Part shown: positions 15,753 to 23,558 of the stretch, in pieces
Numbering within the stretch: position 1 is the stretch's first letter
Layout of the letters: each line of letters starts with the position of its first letter
Source of the DNA: DASPGX01 sp035620375
GTDB taxonomy: Bacteria > Patescibacteriota > Minisyncoccia > 2-02-FULL-40-12 > GWA2-44-9
DNA: 64,000 nt
Assembly (NCBI GenBank): GCA_035620375.1
Contig: DASPGX010000028.1
Coordinates: forward strand, 10,242-74,241
Direction of reading: 5' to 3'
The notes under the pieces: generated by a model
What the model was told of the DNA's origin: nothing
Database searches by the model: none
What the model saw: only the letters and a program-made list of their open reading frames with translations
Made by a program: the position numbers and the translations under genes

Positions 15753-16295
15753 ATGCGACACGAGGTACCGTTCATCTCTCAATATCAGGGAATCACCGAC
15801 CCGGCCTGGCAGTGGCGGGGGTGCGGAATTACTGCCCTGAAAATGGTCATGGATTTCTGGCATGCCGGGGATTCCGGCAACCGGACAACGGACATGGAAA
15901 CATTGTTCCGTGAGGGTACGCGGAGCGGAGCGTACCGTGAAGGCGTCGGATGGTCGCATGCCGGCCTGGTCGCGCTTGCCCGCGCCTTCGGGTATGAGGC
16001 GTACAACCGTGACTGGGCACCCAAGGGTCCGACACCGAAGGAACCCGGGGCGGCGTTTACGGAGCTCATCAGGGAGCTTGAGTCCGGACCCGTTCTGGTA
16101 TCGGTATTCAGCGGGCTGAACCCCGCCCGCGGCGGGGGGCATATTGTTGTGATGACCGGAACGGAGAGCGGCCTCGTATACTTCAGCGATCCCGAACAGC
16201 TCAACGAGCGCGAGGGAGTCCGTGTGTTGGCTGCGGAGGCGTTCGCACAGGCGTTCAAGGCGCGGTACGTCGTGGTCAGGCCGGCTCAACGGTGA
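15753..16295 (+). CDS. C39-like cysteine peptidase family protein
   Basis: The 180-residue protein resembles peptidase C39-like domains. VPFISQYQGITDPAWQWRGC carries a Gln and the probable nucleophile Cys in RGCGITALKMVMDFW. A His lies in GGGHIVVMTG, followed by VYFSDPEQ with the acidic third residue. No signal peptide is seen, so it is probably cytoplasmic. Start 15753 was chosen because the upstream ATG (15744) lies inside the -10 box. Its 3' end overlaps the convergent surface-protein gene by 10 nt. Confidence 0.7.
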   Translation: MRHEVPFISQYQGITDPAWQWRGCGITALKMVMDFWHAGDSGNRTTDMETLFREGTRSGAYREGVGWSHAGLVALARAFGYEAYNRDWAPKGPTPKEPGAAFTELIRELESGPVLVSVFSGLNPARGGGHIVVMTGTESGLVYFSDPEQLNEREGVRVLAAEAFAQAFKARYVVVRPAQR

Positions 16296-17962
16296 CTGAC
16301 GAAGGGAGACGGTTCCTCGGGTGGTCCGGGAGGCCCGGCGGGAGGCTCCGGTTTCTTGTGTACTGCCCGCCAGACAAGCGCGCCGATAACGACAACGGCG
16401 CCGGCACCGGCCAGAACATGCGGCAGGTAGGTGAACAACAGCTCCAGGAACGGCGTGGATTTCTTGTGCGTTGCGGGTGCTCCGACTTTTTCAAATACGC
16501 CGTCGCCGTTGTCGGCATATATGACGATACGCGCGCCGTCAGGCAGGTTTGCCAGCAGGAGCGAGGTGTCATGGGTGTAGAGCGTTTCTATGAGCTGGCC
16601 GTCCGCGCCGATGATGTCCACGCGGTAGCCGTTCGACGGCGCGCCTGATGCCGGTTCCTGCCACTGTATCGTCTGTCCGTCGCCGTCTCCGGAGGGACCG
16701 ATACTGATAGTCGGCGTAGGGGCGGGCGGAGGTGTCGGTGTGCCGCCCGGTCCCGGACCGGGGGTCGGCGCAGCCACCGTTGAGAACGTGAATTCAACAG
16801 CCGATTCGTTTCCGGAAGCGTCTCCGCTCCGCACGACCGCCGTATACGAGGACTGCTGCGCGAGGTCGCTGACAGGGATGAGGTGTTCCAGCTCCAGGGT
16901 ACTGTCGGAACCGCCCCCGACGGTGATTTTATCCACGCCCTGCTGGATGACCACGAGGGAGTTCGCCGCTTCGTTCGTCGTCCACGCGATGCTGACGCTC
17001 TCATGCGTCACGTTGACCGCCCGCGCGTTGGTGATTACCGGGGGCGTCGTGTCCGGCGGCGGGGTCGGTGCCGGTGTTCCGGTCGGCGGCGGGGTAGTCG
17101 GGCCGGGAGTCGGCGAGACGCTGGTTCCGGCGCTCGTGAATTGGCCGTTAACCTGGGTAACGTTGCCCCAGACGTCCTTGGCGGTGAGGGTGAACTCGTG
17201 CGCGGTGCCGGGGTCGGATATCGTCAGGAGGACGGAACACGACTGAACGGAGAGCGGACAGCTGGTGTACGAACCCGAGTACGGCACGGTGTACGCCTGA
17301 CCTTGGCCCTGGGGACCATACTGCACCGACGCATCCACGGGCTCGGACGCATTGAACGACAACCGGACGCTCTGTACGGAAAGAATTTCGGCGGAAACGT
17401 TTGTCAGGACGGGGTCGGTGCTCTCGGTATTCTCATACAGGGCGGACTTGAAGGCGAACTCCCGCTCCTCACCGCCGATACGGGACAGGCCGCCGGTGTA
17501 AGCCGCCTGCGGGGGTGCGTTATGCGGCAGGACCTGCTGTTGGGCCGCGTAATAGATGCGCAACGAAGGCATTGCAGTGCTGATGCGCACAACATATGGC
17601 TGATTTGCGGTGACCGCGACCTGGGACGGGAGGGCAATCTTCAGCCGCATGCCTCCCGAGCTTTCGGCGATGGCCGGAACCGTGACGACCCTGCTGGAGA
17701 TGAGGGTCGAGGACGGGTTATACAGCTGGAATGTCGCCGTGCCCGACGTACCGTTGGTGCTGACCCACACGTCAAAGCCGCTCAAATGGTCGTTCAACGG
17801 GAGAAAAACCTGCTCCACCGGCTGCGGAGACGAGGCGACGAGCAGGCTTTCCGCAAAATCCGGGTTGAACTCAAAGTACAGTGCATCCGCAAAGACCGTT
17901 TCCGGGGAGAAAAACAGCGCGGCCAGGAGAAATACGGTCACAAGCGCTCTCACAATATGCAT
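16286..17962 (-). CDS. secreted FN3-repeat surface protein with C-terminal TM anchor
   Basis: The 558-residue exported protein has a signal peptide (residues 1-25, ending VFADA) and a beta-rich N-terminal domain. Two fibronectin-III-like modules follow (about 185-280 and 310-400; SIAWTTNEAANSLVV and TAVVRSGDASGNES are typical). Pro/Thr/Gly linkers such as PTPGPTTPPPTGTPAPTPPP separate the modules. A further beta domain precedes a TM helix (about 510-530) and a Pro-rich cytoplasmic tail. Likely role: cell-surface adhesion or pilus-related display; this is inferred from architecture. It lies next to the pilus block but is separated from it by a terminator. Confidence 0.75.
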   Translation of the reverse strand: MHIVRALVTVFLLAALFFSPETVFADALYFEFNPDFAESLLVASSPQPVEQVFLPLNDHLSGFDVWVSTNGTSGTATFQLYNPSSTLISSRVVTVPAIAESSGGMRLKIALPSQVAVTANQPYVVRISTAMPSLRIYYAAQQQVLPHNAPPQAAYTGGLSRIGGEEREFAFKSALYENTESTDPVLTNVSAEILSVQSVRLSFNASEPVDASVQYGPQGQGQAYTVPYSGSYTSCPLSVQSCSVLLTISDPGTAHEFTLTAKDVWGNVTQVNGQFTSAGTSVSPTPGPTTPPPTGTPAPTPPPDTTPPVITNARAVNVTHESVSIAWTTNEAANSLVVIQQGVDKITVGGGSDSTLELEHLIPVSDLAQQSSYTAVVRSGDASGNESAVEFTFSTVAAPTPGPGPGGTPTPPPAPTPTISIGPSGDGDGQTIQWQEPASGAPSNGYRVDIIGADGQLIETLYTHDTSLLLANLPDGARIVIYADNGDGVFEKVGAPATHKKSTPFLELLFTYLPHVLAGAGAVVVIGALVWRAVHKKPEPPAGPPGPPEEPSPFVSHR

Positions 17963-17970
17963 ATTCTACC

Positions 17971-17998
17971 ACAAAGAGGCCCCGAAGGGCCTCTTTGT
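17971..17998 (-). terminator. terminator after the major pilin
   Basis: A perfect 12-bp stem ACAAAGAGGCCC (17971-17982)/GGGCCTCTTTGT (17987-17998) with a CGAA loop lies 15 nt after the pilin stop on the minus strand. Confidence 0.8.
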
Positions 17999-18013
17999 AT
18001 GCTGACCGAGAAA

Positions 18014-18469
18014 CTACCGGACGACTTCGATGGTCTCGCCGAGTTCGGCGAACGGGGCGCGGACGTTAATCCGTCCGTTCGCGTCGCGGTACACCTGATA
18101 GCCGGTGGAGGCGACGGTGCCGTTCGTGGTCGGGTCAACGACCATCGTGGACAGGTACGTCGGTTGGACGCACGCCGCGAGGTCGAAGTTACCGGAACCC
18201 GAGCCGACAACCGTGTAGGTGCTCGGCAACGCCGGACAACCGCCCGTGGTGGGCCAGTTACCGCGGTTGTCAGCCAACCGCTGACCGATGGCGTTCAGCA
18301 CGGTGTTAATGTTGCTCCAGCGCTGACTGTTCCGCGCCTGGGCGAACTGCCGGGCGGGGTTCAGAGCCACGATAACGACCGCGGCCAGGATGGCGATGAT
18401 ACCGATGACGACCAGAATCTCGATAAGGGTGAAACCCTTACGGGTCCGGCCGATATTCCCTCTTTTCAT
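18014..18469 (-). CDS. type IV pilin / major pseudopilin
   Basis: The 151-residue prepilin has a short basic leader MKRGNIGRTRKG and the cleavage/methylation motif G|FTLIE. It continues with the hydrophobic N-terminal helix ILVVIGIIAILAAVVIVAL and then a helix plus beta-sheet head with a C-terminal Cys pair (CPALPST...LAACVQP). It is probably the main subunit of the pilus encoded upstream. It has its own promoter (18561-18569) and terminator, consistent with high separate expression. Confidence 0.93.
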   Translation of the reverse strand: MKRGNIGRTRKGFTLIEILVVIGIIAILAAVVIVALNPARQFAQARNSQRWSNINTVLNAIGQRLADNRGNWPTTGGCPALPSTYTVVGSGSGNFDLAACVQPTYLSTMVVDPTTNGTVASTGYQVYRDANGRINVRAPFAELGETIEVVR

Positions 18470-18523
18470 GTATGAATGTGTTGGTTAGTGAAATACGAAG
18501 ATACTGTCTGGGGCGCCATGCAT

Positions 18524-18569
18524 GGAGCGTCCCAGCTCCTATCGACCATAGGCACTATTGATTATACCA
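18524..18569 (-). promoter_or_regulatory. pilin promoter and leader hairpin
   Basis: On the minus strand TGG-TATAAT (box 18566-18561) predicts a transcript start near 18554 and a leader of about 85 nt. A GGAGC/GCTCC hairpin (18539-18524) lies in the leader. A perfect DnaA-box sequence TTATCCACA (plus strand 18586-18594) sits just upstream. Confidence 0.55.
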
Positions 18570-18614
18570 GCCGCAGCATCGGCGGTTATCCACACGAATT
18601 GAAGCTGATTGCCG

Positions 18615-20057
18615 TCATTTTATCTCGTTCCAGTTGATGGGAGTGTAATAGCTGGAGGTCTTGGGGAAACTCGGAGGAGGATAAAACAGGAGATTGGGGT
18701 CGTAGATGATGATGCGTTGCTGGTACCCGGTGCCGTCGCTCCAGGCGAATCCGTACCGCTCTTCAGAGCCGATCATCCCGTAGAGCGTGATTTTCTGGCG
18801 GACGTGGTTGGGAGAGCACCGTGGCTGGTTGCCGGAGGGCGGCCGGTAGTAGTAGCGGCCGACCCGGTTGCTCTGCGCCAGGAGCGCACCGTCAATCCGC
18901 AGGTCGTCCTCGCTGTCCCATCCGGCATTCACATTGCCCTGGGCTACGAGCGAAATAATATCCTGACCGTCGTAGTTCGTGTACAAAAGGTCCCGGTTGA
19001 CGGTTATGTGCATCCGGTGGGCGGGATTTTCCGGGAAACGCCCTGTCGCAATGGTAATCCGGGCCGTATTTATCTGTCCGTCAATCCACACGTGGTCTTC
19101 AATGAAGATTATGCCGTTGTCCGGGAACGGATAGTTACCGAGAAAGGTTTCGTCTTCAATGCTCCAGGTGTCCCAGTCCTGCTCGCCCAGAACGCTGACG
19201 CATCCGTTGGGCGCCTTGATGGTATCCGTCACGTCGTAGAGGTCGAAGGTGTCGTTTGTTTTCAGGATGATGTGGTAGCCCTTGTTGCCGACCGTGTTCC
19301 GGTAGAAGCCGTCTGCTTGAGCGCTGGCTTTCAGGTTGGCGAGGTCCTGAGAGAGTCCGGCGAAATCGATGGGCGGAACGGGGAACTGTCTGCCTGCCTT
19401 GAAGACGTCCGGGCGGTTCGGCACGGCTGCAGGGGGGAGCGGGTCCTGCGGCGCGACGTGGGTATGGACGCCGAATTCATCCTGCCCGCTGTGGTCGGGG
19501 TCGTTGAACTCGGCGACCGCGCTGGTGACGAGATTATGCGCGATGCCGTCGATGCGGACTCCGGAATTCGAGTGGACCGGTCCGAAGATTTCCGAGCCGG
19601 GCCCGAAGAACACGTACGAGCCGATGATGGCGGAGTATTTTGCGAAGGACGGAATGTCCATCTGTGCCTCAATGATTTTCTCGGCGTCCGGATTCACGGT
19701 CAGCGTCCCCGTAGACCGGATGGTCAGGAGCGTGGAGCCCGTTGCCGGAGGCGAAATATCGAGCGTGAACGTTCCGATGAGATTTCCGTCTTTATCGCGG
19801 TAGTCATGGACGTACGGCCCCGGAGCGCCGGTGCCGTCCTGGTAATCCTTGGGCGCATGCGCCAGGTGCCACCGGTAGTATTCAATGCCGGCCTCCGCGA
19901 TGAGAAAGGCCTGCTCGGCGTCGCTGTCGCGCCACACCAGCCGGACGTTCGTGTCCGCCCACAGCACGAAGCCGGTCAGGATAATGATGGAAACCGCGCT
20001 GAAAATCAGAACCTGTACCGCAATCTGGCCCTTGTTCCGGTATCCGGTCATGCTCAT
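18615..20057 (-). CDS. PilX-like pilus-associated protein (480 aa)
   Basis: The N-terminus YRNKGQIAVQVLIFSAVSIIILTGFVLWADT followed by DAEQAFLIAEAGIEYYRWHL (cut as residues 6-36 and 44-63) is the hydrophobic helix and AEAGIEY motif of PilX/pilus-tip-type minor subunits. The large remainder is a beta-rich extracellular domain. It overlaps the next upstream pilin-like gene by 4 nt, so it belongs to the pilus operon. It probably caps or decorates the pilus. It lacks the GFTLIE cleavage site. Confidence 0.7.
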   Translation of the reverse strand: MSMTGYRNKGQIAVQVLIFSAVSIIILTGFVLWADTNVRLVWRDSDAEQAFLIAEAGIEYYRWHLAHAPKDYQDGTGAPGPYVHDYRDKDGNLIGTFTLDISPPATGSTLLTIRSTGTLTVNPDAEKIIEAQMDIPSFAKYSAIIGSYVFFGPGSEIFGPVHSNSGVRIDGIAHNLVTSAVAEFNDPDHSGQDEFGVHTHVAPQDPLPPAAVPNRPDVFKAGRQFPVPPIDFAGLSQDLANLKASAQADGFYRNTVGNKGYHIILKTNDTFDLYDVTDTIKAPNGCVSVLGEQDWDTWSIEDETFLGNYPFPDNGIIFIEDHVWIDGQINTARITIATGRFPENPAHRMHITVNRDLLYTNYDGQDIISLVAQGNVNAGWDSEDDLRIDGALLAQSNRVGRYYYRPPSGNQPRCSPNHVRQKITLYGMIGSEERYGFAWSDGTGYQQRIIIYDPNLLFYPPPSFPKTSSYYTPINWNEIK

Positions 20058-20659
20058 ATTTCGCCCCTCAAATTACGGATGGTCGCGTCAATTGACTGCG
20101 TGAATCCTGCGGGCGGAAGCGTGGGGTCGTCGTCGACGGTGACGCGCATCCGGATGAGGCGTATCTGTGCGACCGGAACCGGCGCGGAGAGCGAGGCGGT
20201 GTTCCCGGTCCATGACAGCCCTTCCCAGTACGCAAAGATGTCCGGCCCTGGTACGACGGAGGTGATGACGTCCCGCACCTGTTCATCCACGGCAGGATAC
20301 GTGGCCGGGTTTCCCGTCGGCTCGGTGACGCCTTTCCGTATCGTCGTTCCGTCCAGGAAGTACCGGATTTGTTCGAACGTTCCGTCTGCGTCCACGTCGG
20401 CATAGAACGTGATGCCGTTCGCCGCGGCGGCGGCAATCGGATAGCTTCCGTTCTCCGAGATGCTCATGGAACGCGCCTCCGAGATGAACGTCCGGAGCGT
20501 CCGCTCGACCCCGCGCTCCGAATCCAGCCGGCTCCCCAGGAGTGTGCCGAAAAAGTTCACGTCGAGGGCGAAATACGTGGCAAGCGTCATGACGCCGGTC
20601 GCGACGGCGATGGTGATGAGCAATTCCAGGATTGTGACGCCGCGGCGGTGCATCGTCAT
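20054..20659 (-). CDS. minor pseudopilin (PilW/GspJ-like)
   Basis: The 201-residue prepilin has the leader MTMHRRG|VTILELLITIAVATGVMTL (cut; residues 1-27) with the Glu+5 equivalent, and a globular head with SERGVERTLRTFISEARSMS, typical of PilW/GspJ. It overlaps the genes on both sides by 4 nt, indicating coupling within the operon. Confidence 0.82.
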   Translation of the reverse strand: MTMHRRGVTILELLITIAVATGVMTLATYFALDVNFFGTLLGSRLDSERGVERTLRTFISEARSMSISENGSYPIAAAAANGITFYADVDADGTFEQIRYFLDGTTIRKGVTEPTGNPATYPAVDEQVRDVITSVVPGPDIFAYWEGLSWTGNTASLSAPVPVAQIRLIRMRVTVDDDPTLPPAGFTQSIDATIRNLRGEI

Positions 20660-22449
20660 GGATTCAGGGGAACGGTAATACCCTGCCAGTCAGCGATAAC
20701 GGGAACCTCCGCATTGTAATCGGAGAAACCGGACTTTGTGACGGTGAGCGTGTACGTATCATTGGCAAGGCCGCTGAAGAACGCGTTTCCGCCGGGCAGG
20801 CATCCGGCGCGGTAGGTGATGCCGACCGCTTCCAGAGAGGGAGTGGCGTCCTGGTCCAGCGTCCGCATTTCTACCCGGTACCGGAGATAGCGGTTACCGT
20901 TGTGCAATGTGGGAAGGTTTCCGCCGGCGCCGGTATAGAAGGTTGCCGGAGTGCCGTCGGGCCCCGCATAGACCCAGGTAGCGTTGTCGTTGTTCGTGGC
21001 AATCTGGAGCCGGACGCTGTCGGTTCCGGTTTCGGACGGCTGGGACGACGGCGTCATGCCGGCCGAGAAGAATGAGATGCTCGCCGTCCCGAAATCGACG
21101 GTTTCCGATTCCAGCCACGCATAGCTTCCCGTTGCGTGGGGCCCGCCGGGCGGAATGAGCGTAAGTACGCCCGCAGAGGCGGTGTATATTCCGCCGCTCT
21201 GCTGGCTGAACTGGCCGCCGCTCCAGTCGCTTTGGGACCAGGTATTGCGTCCGCTGACGACCGTGACGTCGTACGCGCCGCTGGCAAGGCGCACCGCCGC
21301 GTCGTTTAACGGTGTGCCGCCCGGGCCGGTAACCGTGACGAGCAGTGACGAGGGGTCCTTCGGCGCCATCAGCCAGGTGACCGCAAGTGACGAACCCGGA
21401 TTAAGGGTGAACGGCGAGGGATGGCTGGTCCCGGCGATATCCCACGAAGCGTCCGTGGATCGGGCCGTGAAACTGTCCCATTCCAGCGGTGAGACCGACA
21501 CGGTGCCGCCGGCGCCGGTCTGGTGCGAAACGGAGTATTTGGGGATATCCGGAGCGGAGCCGATGAGTTTGGAACCGGTCAGGAGAAAGTCAACGCCTGG
21601 TACGGTGCCGCACACCGCGCTCCGCGAGGTGAAGGCGACGTCACCCGTTACGTCGATGGAAAACGTCGCCACGGTCAGCTGCTCCGCAACGATGGTCAGG
21701 TCGGGCTTTGCGGGGTTCGGGTTCGAAGGCTCGCCGGGCGGATACGTGCGGTCCGTAGAGTAGCCCGCCTTGGTGACGGTCACCCGGTAGCCCGCGGAAT
21801 CGGTCGCCAGGCCAATGAGCTGAAGGAGGCCGTCCGCATCCGAAGTGTCCGTGATGTTGACGGCGGGGGTCACTCCCGTGTTGGTGACCGTGATGGTCGC
21901 ACCCGGCAGTGCGATACCCGAGCCGTCCAGAACGCGCACCAGGAGGTACCCGGTCTTCGACGGGTCTTCCAGGTTGCGCGGAGCCAATGTCGTGGTCATC
22001 CGGATATCCGAGAACCGCGGGCATGAGGCACACAAGATGCGCAGTTCGATGATTTTGTAGTCCGCCGGGTCGGTATCGCCCGGGGTGCCGTCCAGGAGGC
22101 CATCGAAGGGGTCGTCAATGTTCCTGACCGTCGTTTCGACGGTGAACGGCACGCCGCCCACGGTGACCGCCTTGGACGGCGGAAGCAGTCCGGGCGGCAC
22201 GCCGCCGACCGTGCCGACGTCCTCGTAGCGCATATTTCTGATAATCTCCACCTCGGATTCTATGATGTTTGCCGCCGTCGCGTGGTATTGTCCCGCAGTC
22301 ACGATGTCGAGCGTGTTGCTGTACGACAGATACAACCCCGAAGAAACAATGACCAGGATGGTCATGCCGATGAGCGTTTCCAGCAACGTAAAACCGGCCG
22401 GGACGCATCCGGCTTTTGTGCGGCCGTCCGTCGGTGCAAGTTTTCTCAT
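20656..22449 (-). CDS. very large minor pilin (PilV-like) with CarboxypepD-type domains
   Basis: The 597-residue protein starts as a prepilin, with a 19-residue leader and AG|FTLLETLIGMTILVIVSSG, followed by PilV-like ATAANIIESEVEIIRNMRYED. It then carries domains not normal for pilins: a carboxypeptidase-regulatory-like fold (VRVLDGSGIALPGATITVTN, GLATDSAGYRVTVTKAGY), a second beta domain (LLVTVTGPGGTPLNDAAVRL) and a C-terminal repeat of the same type (TYTLTVTKSGFSDY). It is probably an adhesin-like tip subunit. It overlaps its neighbours by 4 nt. Confidence 0.78.
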   Translation of the reverse strand: MRKLAPTDGRTKAGCVPAGFTLLETLIGMTILVIVSSGLYLSYSNTLDIVTAGQYHATAANIIESEVEIIRNMRYEDVGTVGGVPPGLLPPSKAVTVGGVPFTVETTVRNIDDPFDGLLDGTPGDTDPADYKIIELRILCASCPRFSDIRMTTTLAPRNLEDPSKTGYLLVRVLDGSGIALPGATITVTNTGVTPAVNITDTSDADGLLQLIGLATDSAGYRVTVTKAGYSTDRTYPPGEPSNPNPAKPDLTIVAEQLTVATFSIDVTGDVAFTSRSAVCGTVPGVDFLLTGSKLIGSAPDIPKYSVSHQTGAGGTVSVSPLEWDSFTARSTDASWDIAGTSHPSPFTLNPGSSLAVTWLMAPKDPSSLLVTVTGPGGTPLNDAAVRLASGAYDVTVVSGRNTWSQSDWSGGQFSQQSGGIYTASAGVLTLIPPGGPHATGSYAWLESETVDFGTASISFFSAGMTPSSQPSETGTDSVRLQIATNNDNATWVYAGPDGTPATFYTGAGGNLPTLHNGNRYLRYRVEMRTLDQDATPSLEAVGITYRAGCLPGGNAFFSGLANDTYTLTVTKSGFSDYNAEVPVIADWQGITVPLNP

Positions 22450-23558
22450 CGTCCGAGTGACTGACTGATTTTGTAGATTGGCGTGATGATGGAAATGGCG
22501 ACGAAACTTACGACCAATCCCATGGCCAGAAGCAGGAGCGGTTCCAGGATGTTGCTCATGGTCTTCGTCGCACCGTCCAGCTCGGACTCATAAAATGTTG
22601 CGAGGAATTCGAAGGTCTCGTCCAGCTTTCCCGTGCTTTCGCCGACGTTTGCCATTTGCGAGAACGTCGGCGGGAAGAATTCCGGACGTTCGATCATCAG
22701 CTTGCTCATCGTCTGACCCTGCTGGACCTCCTTCGCGATATCCTCCATCTGCTGCTGGTAGACCAGGTTCGTCAGCGACCGTCCGGAAATATTGATTGCT
22801 TCCACGATGCGGACGCCGCCTTTCAGAAGCAGGTTCATGGTGCGGGCCACGGTTATGATGTTGACGTCCATCACCATTGAGCCCACGAGGGGCATCCGGG
22901 TGAGCGAGCGGTGCCAGGCGAACCGGACCGCGCGTATGCGGAGCAGGAACATCCAGCCGATGCCCAGCACAACCAGTCCCAGAATCACCCAGAGGCCGTT
23001 GGCAATCATGAATTCGGAGAACGCGATGAATATCCGCGTGGTCAGCGGAAGTTCCACATTGAGCGAGTTGAGCACGGGAAGGATGCGCGGAAAAATGAAG
23101 AACGTCATGATTCCCGTGATGCCGAACGTCGCCACGAGGATGACGATGGGGTAGACCATCGCGCCGACGACTTTCTTCTGCAGTTCCGCCTTCTTTTCCA
23201 GTTCCTGGGCAAGGTATTTGAAGTTCTCCGACAATGTGCCGGACGTTTCACCGACCCGGACCAAGTTGATGATGAAATCGCCGAACACCTGCTTGTACCG
23301 TTCCATGCCGACCGAGAGGTAGTGGCCGTTCTTCACGTCGGCTATGAGGCTGTCCAGCACCTTCAGGAACGGACGGGACTTGGTCTGCTTCCGGAGAATT
23401 TCCAGCGATTCCAAAACCTGAAGTCCCGAGCGCGTCATCATCTCCATATGGCGCGCAAACAGCATCTTGTCTTTCAGGGACAGCCTGAAGAACAGGCTGC
23501 TGAAACCGCCCAGACTGCCGCCCTCGGTTTTCGGGGGTGTTTCGGTTCCGTTACTCAT
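22446..23558 (-). CDS. pilC: type IV pilus inner-membrane platform protein PilC
   Basis: The 370-residue GspF/PilC family protein has two T2SSF domains. The first spans LFARHMEMMTRSGLQVLESLE to the first TM helices (about 140-180). The second spans VARTMNLLLKGGVRIVEAI to the last TM helix near the C-terminus. It anchors the assembly ATPase to the membrane and to pilin. It overlaps the PilB fusion gene by 8 nt and the PilV-like gene by 4 nt. Confidence 0.93.
   Translation of the reverse strand: MSNGTETPPKTEGGSLGGFSSLFFRLSLKDKMLFARHMEMMTRSGLQVLESLEILRKQTKSRPFLKVLDSLIADVKNGHYLSVGMERYKQVFGDFIINLVRVGETSGTLSENFKYLAQELEKKAELQKKVVGAMVYPIVILVATFGITGIMTFFIFPRILPVLNSLNVELPLTTRIFIAFSEFMIANGLWVILGLVVLGIGWMFLLRIRAVRFAWHRSLTRMPLVGSMVMDVNIITVARTMNLLLKGGVRIVEAINISGRSLTNLVYQQQMEDIAKEVQQGQTMSKLMIERPEFFPPTFSQMANVGESTGKLDETFEFLATFYESELDGATKTMSNILEPLLLLAMGLVVSFVAISIITPIYKISQSLGR

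Noticed and set aside
16883..18475. 530-codon plus-strand open frame over the FN3 surface protein and pilin genes
   Set aside because: It runs through the pilin terminator and promoter and gives an Arg/Gly/Asp-rich product with no domain. The minus genes are well supported.
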